NCBI GenBank assembly: GCA_026392325.1
Contig: JAPLCH010000100.1
Span: 3,458-25,149, forward strand
Source: Solirubrobacterales bacterium
GTDB taxonomy: Bacteria > Actinomycetota > Thermoleophilia > Solirubrobacterales > Solirubrobacteraceae
DNA length: 21,692 bases
Direction: 5' to 3'
The position numbers were made by a program, and so were the translations under genes. The notes beneath the pieces were generated by a model. It made no database searches. It was not told where the DNA came from and worked only from the letters and a program-made list of their open reading frames with translations. Shown in pieces: positions 1 through 7,765 of the stretch; the stretch's first letter is position 1, and every line of letters begins with the position of its first letter.

Positions 1-16
1 TGGTTACTGCTTGTCG

Positions 17-991
17 CTACCGCGGAAGCATGTCCGCGAGCAGCCCGGGGATCTGATCCGGGGCTGCGAGCGGTGTGAGACACAGCGTTGTGATCCCGCC
101 ATCGGCGAACTCGGCAAGACGGTCGCGCATCTGTTCAGGTGATCCCATAATGCAAATCTCCCGGATCAAGTCCACTGGCGCAACCTCAAGTGCCTTCGTA
201 CGGTCTCCCGCGTTCCACGCTTCAAGCATTGGGTCAAGCGCGTCGCCCCAACCGCACGAGCGGAAGAACGCCTCATATACGGGAACGGTCGCATAACCGG
301 CGAGTACAAACTTGGCGATTCCCATGGCCTGATCCTCATCGCCTGGAATGCAGAAGAAGCGGCACACAACATCGCTTGAGCCCTCGGGCTTGCCGGCAGC
401 ACGCTCACCTATGCGGATCTGCTCGGTCACATGATCAATGCTTGAAAGTGGCAGGAAGTTCACGAAGGTCCCATCAGCAATTTCTCCGCCGAGCTGGAGC
501 ATCTTGTCGCGCAAGGCTGCGATGTAAACGGGCGGTGCGGTCTCCGGCGCGATCTCCAGCTTGAAGCCACCAGGCCCGCGGTCTCCGGCAAGGATCGGCC
601 GTACTGCCTCAACTGTCTCCTTCACCTTGGTCAAGGGCTTCTCGAACTTAAAGCCGTTCCACTTTTCAACGATCACATTTGAGGATGATCCGAGGCCAAG
701 TACGAAGCGACCGTCACTTGCATCCTGCAACGCGGCTGCCTGCTGGGCAAGCAGGGCCGGGCCGCGAGTGAAGACTCCAACCACTCCCGTGCCAAGTCGA
801 ACGCGCTTGGTCCAAGCTGCCGCGAGAGCGAGTGGGGTGAAACCGTCAGGACCATTTGTCTCACCAGTCCAAATGTCGTCGTAACCAGCTTCCTCTGCTG
901 CAAGCACCAAAGGCTTGAGGTGCTTGATTCCCGTCATCGGGAGTGGAAGGGTCAAACCCCAGCGGGTGTCAGGACGGTTCTCTTTGCTCAT
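17..991 (-). CDS. LLM-class F420-dependent oxidoreductase (luciferase-like)
   Basis: A 324-residue protein of the bacterial luciferase-like monooxygenase fold, in the subgroup that normally uses coenzyme F420 for hydride transfer; the substrate cannot be told from sequence. The N-terminus (WGLTLPLPM, then LVLAAEEAGYDDIWTGE) is the first strand-helix-strand of the TIM barrel. RLGTGVVGVFTRGPALLAQQAAALQDASDGRF, followed by GLGSSS and WNG, is typical of the family. The C-terminus (GSPEQMRDRLAEFADGGITTLCLTPLA) is the usual last barrel segment. The frame stays open upstream to 1192, but those 67 codons have no family similarity and cross the divergent gene, so ATG at 991 is preferred. There is no Shine-Dalgarno sequence. 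A TACGCT -10-like box (1003-998) ends 6 nt before the ATG, which would give a leaderless mRNA. Cytosolic. Confidence 0.9.
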   Translation of the reverse strand: MSKENRPDTRWGLTLPLPMTGIKHLKPLVLAAEEAGYDDIWTGETNGPDGFTPLALAAAWTKRVRLGTGVVGVFTRGPALLAQQAAALQDASDGRFVLGLGSSSNVIVEKWNGFKFEKPLTKVKETVEAVRPILAGDRGPGGFKLEIAPETAPPVYIAALRDKMLQLGGEIADGTFVNFLPLSSIDHVTEQIRIGERAAGKPEGSSDVVCRFFCIPGDEDQAMGIAKFVLAGYATVPVYEAFFRSCGWGDALDPMLEAWNAGDRTKALEVAPVDLIREICIMGSPEQMRDRLAEFADGGITTLCLTPLAAPDQIPGLLADMLPR

Positions 992-992
992 G

Positions 993-1018
993 AGCGGAGC
1001 GTATCCCACGCCTCCGCT
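993..1018. promoter_or_regulatory. Inverted repeat over the start of the F420 oxidoreductase gene
   Basis: Perfect 7-bp arms AGCGGAG (993-999) and CTCCGCT (1012-1018) are separated by 12 bp, directly upstream of the ATG at 991. The arms flank and partly cover the -10-like TACGCT read on the minus strand. An operator is a reasonable guess because the site sits in the short gap between two divergent genes. It could also be chance. Confidence 0.3.
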
Positions 1019-1045
1019 GGGCTGCTGGGCACGGCACCTGATTGG

Positions 1046-1531
1046 ATGGCGGAGATGATCAAAGAGGAAATTGAGCCTGAGGACCGTGACGTCTGGGCAA
1101 TGCCCCCGTTTGAGATTGAGGCCAGTGAGAAGGACTGGGAATGCCCGCAGGGTCGCCACGTCTACATTCTCGAGATCAGCCAAACGCTCCACTCACACCT
1201 GAGCGGGGATGTGGCCGAAGGGAAGAAGGCCTATTACGTTGGCCAGACCTGCAAGTCACCAGAGTTTCGACTTGCCCAACATTGTCTTGGCGTCCGCCGG
1301 ATGGAGATGCGCGAACGCAAGCGCAATGTGTCTGCGAAGTCTGGCAAGCCCTTCAAGAAGATCGTCCGGGAGCACCATGGCCGGCCTCTCAGGCCGTATG
1401 TGGACGTGTGGCTCAGGCGCGACCTGATGCGTGACTTACCGCTCCGGCTTGACCGGGAGCAAGCCTTGGAGCTCGAAGCTGAGGTCGCAGCCCGACTTGA
1501 AGCTGACGGTCACTGGGTCCATTGCAACTAG
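1046..1531 (+). CDS. Small GIY-YIG nuclease-like protein
   Basis: About 161 residues. After an acidic leader of some 37 residues comes a GIY-YIG-like pattern: HVYILE at about 38-43 stands for the GIY strand, AYYVGQT at 62-68 for the YIG strand, and R75 with H79 (EFRLAQH) for the conserved Arg and His of the nuclease core. A Glu-rich helix (ALELEAEVAARLEADG) near the C-terminus could supply the metal-binding glutamate. No DNA-binding or helicase domain is attached, so it resembles the short stand-alone class rather than UvrC. The frame is open back to 920, but that would overlap the divergent gene; ATG 1046 or ATG 1055 (preceded by GGCGGAG) are the sensible starts. The domain call is from motif pattern only; substrate and role are unknown. 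Confidence 0.6.
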   Translation: MAEMIKEEIEPEDRDVWAMPPFEIEASEKDWECPQGRHVYILEISQTLHSHLSGDVAEGKKAYYVGQTCKSPEFRLAQHCLGVRRMEMRERKRNVSAKSGKPFKKIVREHHGRPLRPYVDVWLRRDLMRDLPLRLDREQALELEAEVAARLEADGHWVHCN

Positions 1532-1584
1532 GACCCGGAGTGGGGGAGGACTGCTTGACCTCCGTTGCTGAGCAGGTCCCCCTA

Positions 1585-1623
1585 GTCTACTTCGCCTGAG
1601 CCCCCCGGTCGGACGAAGTAGAC
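1585..1623. terminator. Hairpin between convergent genes, probable bidirectional terminator
   Basis: A perfect 10-bp stem, GTCTACTTCG (1585-1594) with CGAAGTAGAC (1614-1623), and a 19-nt loop. It lies between the stop codons of two convergent genes (1531 and 1636). There is no T-run on either side, as is common for actinobacterial terminator hairpins. Confidence 0.55.
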
Positions 1624-1635
1624 ACGGGACGTTTG

Positions 1636-4056
1636 TTAATTCACCGACAGGGTGTAGGCACCGACTCCGGAGAGGGTGTCAATCCGGATCACGTACTCAT
1701 TCTGGTTTCCTGCAGGTGGAGTGAAGGTGAGGGTCTCTGGCTTGCCCGCGCCAGCTCTGTCCACTGTGACAACCGTTTGGCTGCCTATCCCTTGCGAAAC
1801 AGAGCTGAGGATTGTCAGTGACGGGTTGGCTGTTGCCTTAACGCGGCCAATTGGCTTGGGAGTCACGGTGACAGTCACTTTGCGGCCACCGGTCGGGGTA
1901 AGCGCGTAAGCACGAGACGGCAACGCTGAGGCGATCGACACTGAGGCAGGGAACTTAGTGAGCACAAGGCATGACGAGGTCGAAATGTCATAGCCCCCAG
2001 TGCCAGAACCCCAAACGACGCGTGGGTAGACGATGGTCGGGGCCGTCGTGCCAGAGCCGAATGTCAGCGTCTTGGTACCTGTTCCAGATGGTGCTGAAGC
2101 GATCAGATTCGTCATCGCCGAGTCCGAATAGACACCGAGACCAAGTCGGAGGGTTCCCTTGGGCTGCGCTGTGATCGTGTAGCAGCGACTTGTTCGGGTG
2201 GCCTTCCAGTTGTGGTTGTTTGATGACCCACTCGCGATTGGCGAATAGTGAGGTGGGTCAGGCCGTGAGACCGGACCCGTGCCAAGGGGGTCCCGGAACA
2301 GGGTTCCAATATCGATCGTGTTTGAGTACAGCGTGGACAGTGCGTTCGAACTTGATGTCGCGTAGCCATCGCTCCCCAAGTCCGTCCAGAAAGCTTGGAA
2401 GGTTCCGGAGTTGTGATCCTGGAAGGTTGCCCACAACTGGTCGAAGCCGCCTGATGTGCGGTCCCACGGCTGGTCGTTCGCCGAGTCTTCGAGATCCCAC
2501 AGTGCTCCGGATACATGGGCTTCAACACGGTCTCCCGCGGCCGTAAAGTTATCCGTGTACCAAGTTGCATCCTCAAGCAAGGTGTTCGCGGGGGACGATC
2601 CACTCAGGTTGTTGGTGCCGGCAGGGAAACCCCACCAGCCAAGCTGCTGGTTCTGCAACACGTGGCCAGCGAACCAGTTTGGCCAGCCTTCCGTCCATGC
2701 ACAGCCGGCGTCTTCGGCGGCGTCGATGTAATGCGGGCTGGGGCAGCTCGTGGCAGGCCAGTGGTGCTCAAAGGCATCCCACATGATCTGATGTCCCAGT
2801 TCGTGCATGACTACGACTGGGCTATCCGGCCCAGGGCCCGGGACCCTGACAATGTGGTCTGAGCCACTCATGTTTGGCCAGACATCCTGGTCTGGCGCCC
2901 AGCGCAGTACTTTTTGCTCGCAGGCGTTTCGTTCATCCCAGCAGCCGGGGATTGCCCACCACGCGTTGTTGATTTCGTCAAAGAGGTGCAGGGAACGCAT
3001 GGTGTTTGGGTTACCCGTTGTGAGTCCGCCGTAGTCCTTGTTTCCAGCAGGAACATTGTTGGTCACTGGGGTCGTCCAGCGGTAGGTATCTCCCGCTGTG
3101 TCCTGAATGTTCCAGTCGCTGTTGCTTGCGGAAATACGAACGTAAAGGTCAACTGTCGCGGCTTCCCCGAAGGCAGTCTCGGAGTTGTTGAAGCAGAGGT
3201 TGTACTGGCCCAAAGCATTGGTCAGTCCCGAAGCGACGGTGGTATCCCCATTCCAGTTGTCGTCTATTGCTTCCACCACGAGGTTGGGTGACGGGTGCCA
3301 GGTGCCATTCTGGTCTTGGTAGTTGAAGCTGCCCTTGGCGCAGGTGGTGCCTGCAGCGTGGGCCCGGGTAGAGCGCTGTCGGCCGAACACGAGGCTCTGA
3401 CTGTCAGCAGGTCGCGTCTTGAGCGCTGGTTTGAATCCGATTGAGTTTGCGCCAGCGGGGATGGTCTTGAGGGGGAGGACGCTTGGAAGGGTGATTCCGA
3501 AGTGCGTTGCCTTGGAGTCTGTGGCTGCTCCGTAAGTGAGGTAGACGCTGCTCTGCCCCCCGATACTTGACTTGGTTGGATCTGCGACAACGACGCGCAG
3601 CTGTCCATCTCCTGCCGTGGTTGCTTTGACGTTGAAAAGGAGTCGCACGGTCGCGCCAGCGGCGAGTGTGATCCGTCCGGTGATTCGTGTCGCAACGCTG
3701 CCATCTGACTTTGCGGCGCTGACCGCAGCCGAGGTGAACTCCTTGGGCAGACTTGAAGCAGTCAAGCCCTTTGGCAGTTCGATGGAGAGCGGGGCAACGC
3801 CTGATACGCCCTTGCTGGCCGTGACTTCAACCTTGACTTGTTTGGTGGCACCAACTGCGGGCGCGGCACTCATGCTCGTCTGAACGGTCACGCAAGTTGG
3901 GTATTCGTGAGTGTCAAGGGCGTCCCTGGGCGGCGTGCCCTGAAAGAGGGTGCATTCCATCTGGCTGGTTGCCGCACTGGTCGTGGGAACTGGCGCACCT
4001 CCGGTCGCAGCAAGTACTGCTGCGGTCAGGATTGTGAGGGTTGCAAGTCGTCTCAT
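1636..4056 (-). CDS. Secreted zinc metalloprotease-like protein (HELGH)
   Basis: An 806-residue exported protein. Residues 1-29 form a Sec signal peptide (basic start, hydrophobic LTILTAAVLAATGG, Ala-rich cleavage region). Residues about 70-175 look like a beta-sandwich domain. Residues 240-335 resemble a carboxypeptidase-regulatory or CNA-B-type beta domain. The catalytic part has VVVMHELGHQIMW with HELGH at 418-422, a third-ligand candidate Glu456 in WTEGWPNWFA, and a downstream SGALWDLED (516-524), the pattern of gluzincin-like secreted peptidases. The C-terminal 180 residues are Ser/Thr/Gly-rich beta repeats, perhaps for surface or substrate binding. There is no LPXTG or C-terminal membrane anchor, so release from the cell is likely. 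The ATG is supported by AGGAGG ending 5 nt upstream. The substrate is unknown and the exact peptidase family is not certain. Confidence 0.75.
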   Translation of the reverse strand: MRRLATLTILTAAVLAATGGAPVPTTSAATSQMECTLFQGTPPRDALDTHEYPTCVTVQTSMSAAPAVGATKQVKVEVTASKGVSGVAPLSIELPKGLTASSLPKEFTSAAVSAAKSDGSVATRITGRITLAAGATVRLLFNVKATTAGDGQLRVVVADPTKSSIGGQSSVYLTYGAATDSKATHFGITLPSVLPLKTIPAGANSIGFKPALKTRPADSQSLVFGRQRSTRAHAAGTTCAKGSFNYQDQNGTWHPSPNLVVEAIDDNWNGDTTVASGLTNALGQYNLCFNNSETAFGEAATVDLYVRISASNSDWNIQDTAGDTYRWTTPVTNNVPAGNKDYGGLTTGNPNTMRSLHLFDEINNAWWAIPGCWDERNACEQKVLRWAPDQDVWPNMSGSDHIVRVPGPGPDSPVVVMHELGHQIMWDAFEHHWPATSCPSPHYIDAAEDAGCAWTEGWPNWFAGHVLQNQQLGWWGFPAGTNNLSGSSPANTLLEDATWYTDNFTAAGDRVEAHVSGALWDLEDSANDQPWDRTSGGFDQLWATFQDHNSGTFQAFWTDLGSDGYATSSSNALSTLYSNTIDIGTLFRDPLGTGPVSRPDPPHYSPIASGSSNNHNWKATRTSRCYTITAQPKGTLRLGLGVYSDSAMTNLIASAPSGTGTKTLTFGSGTTAPTIVYPRVVWGSGTGGYDISTSSCLVLTKFPASVSIASALPSRAYALTPTGGRKVTVTVTPKPIGRVKATANPSLTILSSVSQGIGSQTVVTVDRAGAGKPETLTFTPPAGNQNEYVIRIDTLSGVGAYTLSVN

Positions 4057-4191
4057 CTGGGCCTCCTGGGGAGATATTCAGTTTGTGTGACTGTGGCGCG
4101 CTAGCGCTAGTCACTAGTCAAGCTAACACCACGCCAAGTTTCCGGCAAGCTCGTAAAGCGCGTGCTCGCAACCTCAGCTACATTCGACTTA
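4057..4191. promoter_or_regulatory. Divergent intergenic region with palindromes and a direct repeat
   Basis: 135 bp between the secreted protease (leftward) and the ROK kinase (rightward). It contains the overlapping 10-bp palindromes GCGCTAGCGC (4098-4107) and CTAGCGCTAG (4101-4110), then CTAGTCA repeated in tandem (4107-4113, 4114-4120). These are candidate operator sites. The AGGAGG of the protease gene is at the left edge. A TACATT box (4179-4184) ends 7 nt before GTG 4192 and could be the -10 of a leaderless kinase mRNA. I see no convincing -35 boxes. Confidence 0.35.
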
Positions 4192-5139
4192 GTGGATGGC
4201 AATATCGCAATCGGACTGGACGTCGGCGGCACCAAGGTTGCCGTTGCCAGAGTTGAAGATGGACGGGTTGTTGAACGTCTTACGGAGCCGACGGAGAAGC
4301 ACTCATCGGAAGCTTTAACCGCGCAGATGGCGCGACTTGCGCTGACACTGACAACGAAGAAGGTGACCGCAGTTGGAGCCGGAGTCCCGAGCGCCGTCGA
4401 ATGGTCAACGGGTCGGGTGATGGCAAGCGTCAATGTTCCCTTCGACAACTGGCCACTGCGAGAGAAGCTTTCTGAACTGGTCAACCTGCCGGTCGCGGTT
4501 GACAACGACGCCAAGGTCGCGGCACTTGCCGAAGCGCACCGCGAAGACGGAAGTGTTGTCCCAAACCTTGTGATGTTCACCATCGGCACTGGAGTGGGAG
4601 GGGGGCTGGTGATTGACGGCCGCCCTTACCGCGGAGCAACTGGAGGAGCCGGCCATCTAGGTCACGAGATTGTCAGCGGCACGCCCGAGCCGCCCCGCAC
4701 GGCCACCAGCTTCCCCCGTCCGGACACAGTTGAAGCCCAGGCGGCGGGACCGGTGCTGGACCGGCTGGCACAGGAGCTTGCGGCCACTGGCAATGGGGCT
4801 TTGTCCGAACTCGCCACAGCTGGCAAAACGGTCAAGGGCCCGGATGTTGTTGCTGCCGCTCAAAGCGGGGATGCAGAGGCAATTGACCTCCTCTCCCGAT
4901 TTGCGGGGCGACTGGCCCCGGGCGTTGCCAATGCCATCCATTCCTTTGACCCAGACGAGGTTGTAATCGGCGGTGGCGTCAGCGCAGCTGGAGATCTCCT
5001 GCTCCTACCGTTGAGAGCTCATGTTGAACCCCTGATCCTTCCGGGGATTGGAACCAAGACAACGATTCGCCTCGCACGCCATGGCGGCGATGCGGGAGTT
5101 GTCGGCGCGGCGCTGCTTGCATTGAGCGACGCCACCTGA
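4192..5139 (+). CDS. ROK-family sugar kinase (glucokinase-like)
   Basis: A 315-residue protein of the ROK (repressor, ORF, kinase) sugar kinase family, expected to phosphorylate glucose or a related hexose with ATP in the cytosol. The phosphate-1 motif is IGLDVGGTK (about 7-15). VAVDNDAKVAALAEAH carries the catalytic Asp (104-106). IGTGVGGG (131-138) is the phosphate-2 loop and ATGGAGHLGHE (149-159) the zinc/sugar-binding histidine region. FDPDEVVIGGGVS is the adenosine motif. There is no N-terminal helix-turn-helix, so this is an enzyme, not a repressor. The family's CxCGxxGC zinc motif is absent: between GHLGHE and the aligned PRPDTVEA there is no cysteine. GTG 4192 gives the usual short N-terminus; GTG 4162 is the alternative. 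It lies 35 bp upstream of glpX on the same strand, fitting a central-carbon role. Confidence 0.85.
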   Translation: MDGNIAIGLDVGGTKVAVARVEDGRVVERLTEPTEKHSSEALTAQMARLALTLTTKKVTAVGAGVPSAVEWSTGRVMASVNVPFDNWPLREKLSELVNLPVAVDNDAKVAALAEAHREDGSVVPNLVMFTIGTGVGGGLVIDGRPYRGATGGAGHLGHEIVSGTPEPPRTATSFPRPDTVEAQAAGPVLDRLAQELAATGNGALSELATAGKTVKGPDVVAAAQSGDAEAIDLLSRFAGRLAPGVANAIHSFDPDEVVIGGGVSAAGDLLLLPLRAHVEPLILPGIGTKTTIRLARHGGDAGVVGAALLALSDAT

Positions 5140-5174
5140 GCACCACAGTCACGGCAGGGTTTAGCATCCGGACC

Positions 5175-6173
5175 ATGACTACTCCAGACCCAACCCTTCC
5201 AGACCGCAACCTCGCGCTTGAGCTCGCTCGCGTGACCGAATTCGCGGCGATGGGTGCCTCGGCATGGATCGGCCGTGGTGACAAGATCGCAGCCGACCAA
5301 GCTGCGGTTGACGCACTCCATTATGTCCTCGCCCGCACGCCAATCTCAGGCGTTGTTGTGAGCGGCGAAGGCACCAAGGATTCTGCGCCAAAGCTTTATC
5401 ACGGTGAGGAAGTTGGCTCCGGTGGACCAGCTGTTGACATTGCCATTGACCCACTCGAAGGAACGCGCCTCACAGCAGAAGGGTTCCCCGGTGCGATCGC
5501 AGTTATCGCCGCATCAAAGAAGGGCACAATGCTGCCCGTCGGTGACAGCGTTCCTTACATGGAGAAGATTGCAACCGGCCCACAGTTTGCCGACCTGCTT
5601 GAGCTTGACGACCCAGTCGCAACGGTCAAGAAGATCGCCGCGCGCAAGGGAACATCGCTTGACCAGGTAACGGTCGTAGTCCTCGACCGTCCGCGCCACG
5701 GTGACACGATCGCCGCAATTCGTGGAGCTGGCGCCCGTGTGAAGCTGATCCTTGACGGTGACATTCTTCCCGTGTTGATGGCAGCTGATGAGGCTTCCCC
5801 AGTGGACATGCTGTGGGGCGTTGGTGGAACGCCGGAAACACTGATCGGATCTGCAGCCTGCCGCTGCAATGGGGGCGAGCTGCACGCACGCTTCTGGCCA
5901 CGGACTGACGAAGAGCGCGAGGTTGGACTTGCCGAAGGCCTTGACCTGACACGCATCTACTCCGCTGAAGAGCTGGTTGGCGGCGACGATGTCTTCTTTT
6001 CTTGTACCGGAGTTACAACGGGCGACATCGTCCAAGGGGTCAACTTCCGCGATGGGAGCGTGACCACCGAATCGCTGAGCATGCGTTCACGCAGCGGCAC
6101 AATCCGTCGCATCTCTGGCGTTCACGACCTTGCCAAAATTGAGGCAATGAAGAAGTCAGCTGCGGCCGGCTGA
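5175..6173 (+). CDS. glpX: Class II fructose-1,6-bisphosphatase
   Basis: A 332-residue enzyme, the usual family length, that removes the 1-phosphate from fructose 1,6-bisphosphate in gluconeogenesis (cytosolic, metal-dependent). The class II fingerprint is complete: GRGDK..AAD at 33-41, GEGTKD at 64-69, the metal/phosphate motif IDPLEGT at 91-97, YMEKIA at 128-133, and the C-terminal DDVFFSCTGVTTGDIVQGV. In some actinobacteria GlpX is the only FBPase. The ATG at 5175 has no Shine-Dalgarno sequence. A TAGCAT box (5162-5167) ends 7 nt before it, so a leaderless transcript from an internal promoter is plausible. It may also be read through from the sugar kinase upstream. Confidence 0.95.
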   Translation: MTTPDPTLPDRNLALELARVTEFAAMGASAWIGRGDKIAADQAAVDALHYVLARTPISGVVVSGEGTKDSAPKLYHGEEVGSGGPAVDIAIDPLEGTRLTAEGFPGAIAVIAASKKGTMLPVGDSVPYMEKIATGPQFADLLELDDPVATVKKIAARKGTSLDQVTVVVLDRPRHGDTIAAIRGAGARVKLILDGDILPVLMAADEASPVDMLWGVGGTPETLIGSAACRCNGGELHARFWPRTDEEREVGLAEGLDLTRIYSAEELVGGDDVFFSCTGVTTGDIVQGVNFRDGSVTTESLSMRSRSGTIRRISGVHDLAKIEAMKKSAAAG

Positions 6174-6217
6174 GCAAGAGTCCCAATCGGGTCCAAGTCA
6201 ACCGGGTCTGCAATCCG

Positions 6218-7765
6218 ATGTCGTCAACTGTTGAACGTCGCAAACACTCTGTCCTGAAGCGCCTCCATGGCAGCGTTGGGATGGTCCTTGGCGCCGTACT
6301 GCTCGCCAGCATCAGCGTGACCCGGCCAACTGCGATTGGATCTGACCCCTCGTACTGGCTCATGTGGGCCAGGGAGATCACATCGGGCACGCTTGTGACG
6401 GCGAATGCCTGGACCAGTGGGAAGCCGCTGCCAATGCCGTTCATGGTGGTCTTTGATCTGTTCGGAGCGGCAGCGCCCACACTTTGGATGATTGTCGCCC
6501 GCGCGGGCGCATTGATCGCCGCTGGACTGGCATTCAGGATCACCTTGAATCTGGCACTCGACTTACTCCCAGGCGACCCCAAGAAGTGGAGCCTTCGAGT
6601 GCCAGCCATGTTGGGCGCTGCTGTCGCCGCCATGGCAATACTGAGGTTGTTGCTCGGCTGGTCAATGGTCGGCTACTCAGAGGGTCTGGCGATCGCGCTG
6701 ATGCTCGCCGGCGTGGAGTGCATGCTCAACGGGCGCCACAAACCAGCCTTGCTGTTCTACCTTGCGGCCTGCCTTGGTAGGCCTGAGCCCCTTCTTGCAG
6801 TGATGATCTACGGCCTCTGGCTCTGGAGGAGAGAGCCAGAGCTGCGCAAGTGGATCGTAGGCGGGCCACTGTTGGTCTTGGCCGCCTGGCTGGTCCCGGA
6901 ATGGATCGGATCAGGAGACCCATTCCGCGCTGGGAAGCTCGGGAAGATCGAACACCTTCATCAAACCAATGCGGGTGATGCCAACCCGTTGACGGCGTTC
7001 AGCGGGGCCTTCAGTGCACTGCCCGTAGCCGCGGCAGTATTCCTTCCCGCTGGGGTTGCGGCGGTTGTCTGGGGTTACAGACGGGGCAATCGCAAACCAC
7101 TCTTGCTTTGTCTTATCGGCCTGGGTTGGGCGGCGGCCGTGGCACTTCAGATTGCACTTGCAGCATCCGGGACAACTCACCCCGGAGTCCTTCGCTACAT
7201 GATCCCCTCTCAGGCGTTTCTGTTACTCGTAATCGGGGTTGGTGCAGCACTCGTGGCTTCACTCCTTGAGCAAGGCCTTGCGCGGGTTGGGCTCCCGGTA
7301 AGAGCGGCGGTGGGAGTCGTGGCAACAGTCTCTGTACTCGGACTGATTGCGGCCGTGGTGATCTCCTTCGTCCCCAAGTACCAGATTATGCAGTCGGGCC
7401 AGAAGGTCATGTGGCGAGCAACGGTGCGACTTGACAGGGCAATTAAGAGAGCTGGCGGACCGCCTGCCATTCGGGCTTGCCTGCCGATCGCGAACTACAC
7501 AAGATGGGATGCAACGATCGCATGGCGTGTTGGTGTGACTCTCCGTTCCTTCGGGCGTAAAGGCTCCCCTGAAGATCCGCTCTCTCGGTTTGCGTTCGAT
7601 CACGGGACAACATTCCTCCTGACCGGCCGGCTTGCATCAGGCAAGAACAGTCCGTACAGTCCAGCGGCGATCGCGCCGGGAGCGAGGCTTGTCAGTGTGG
7701 CAAAGCCATGGGAGGTCTATCAGCGCTGTTCCATCAAGCCGCGCAAACACAGAAACAAAGCATGA
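6218..7765 (+). CDS. Polytopic membrane protein, GT-C glycosyltransferase-like (copy 1)
   Basis: A 515-residue integral membrane protein with roughly ten hydrophobic segments between residues 20 and 385, then a soluble C-terminal tail of about 125 residues ending in a basic stretch. The first extracytoplasmic loop carries an acidic SDPSYWLMWAREI (42-54), where GT-C glycosyltransferases keep their catalytic Asp. Other landmarks are LGRPEP (186-191), PELRKWIV (207-214) and WIGSGDP (229-235). GT-C membership is inferred from architecture, so donor and acceptor are unknown; a polyprenyl-phosphate sugar donor would be usual. It is clearly paralogous to the next gene and overlaps it by 4 nt, so the two are probably made together. 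No Shine-Dalgarno sequence is visible before the ATG. Confidence 0.7.
   Translation: MSSTVERRKHSVLKRLHGSVGMVLGAVLLASISVTRPTAIGSDPSYWLMWAREITSGTLVTANAWTSGKPLPMPFMVVFDLFGAAAPTLWMIVARAGALIAAGLAFRITLNLALDLLPGDPKKWSLRVPAMLGAAVAAMAILRLLLGWSMVGYSEGLAIALMLAGVECMLNGRHKPALLFYLAACLGRPEPLLAVMIYGLWLWRREPELRKWIVGGPLLVLAAWLVPEWIGSGDPFRAGKLGKIEHLHQTNAGDANPLTAFSGAFSALPVAAAVFLPAGVAAVVWGYRRGNRKPLLLCLIGLGWAAAVALQIALAASGTTHPGVLRYMIPSQAFLLLVIGVGAALVASLLEQGLARVGLPVRAAVGVVATVSVLGLIAAVVISFVPKYQIMQSGQKVMWRATVRLDRAIKRAGGPPAIRACLPIANYTRWDATIAWRVGVTLRSFGRKGSPEDPLSRFAFDHGTTFLLTGRLASGKNSPYSPAAIAPGARLVSVAKPWEVYQRCSIKPRKHRNKA

Noticed and set aside
992..1192. N-terminal extension of the F420 oxidoreductase frame (67 extra codons)
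   Set aside because: No family similarity in that part, it crosses the divergent gene, and ATG 991 gives the normal barrel N-terminus.
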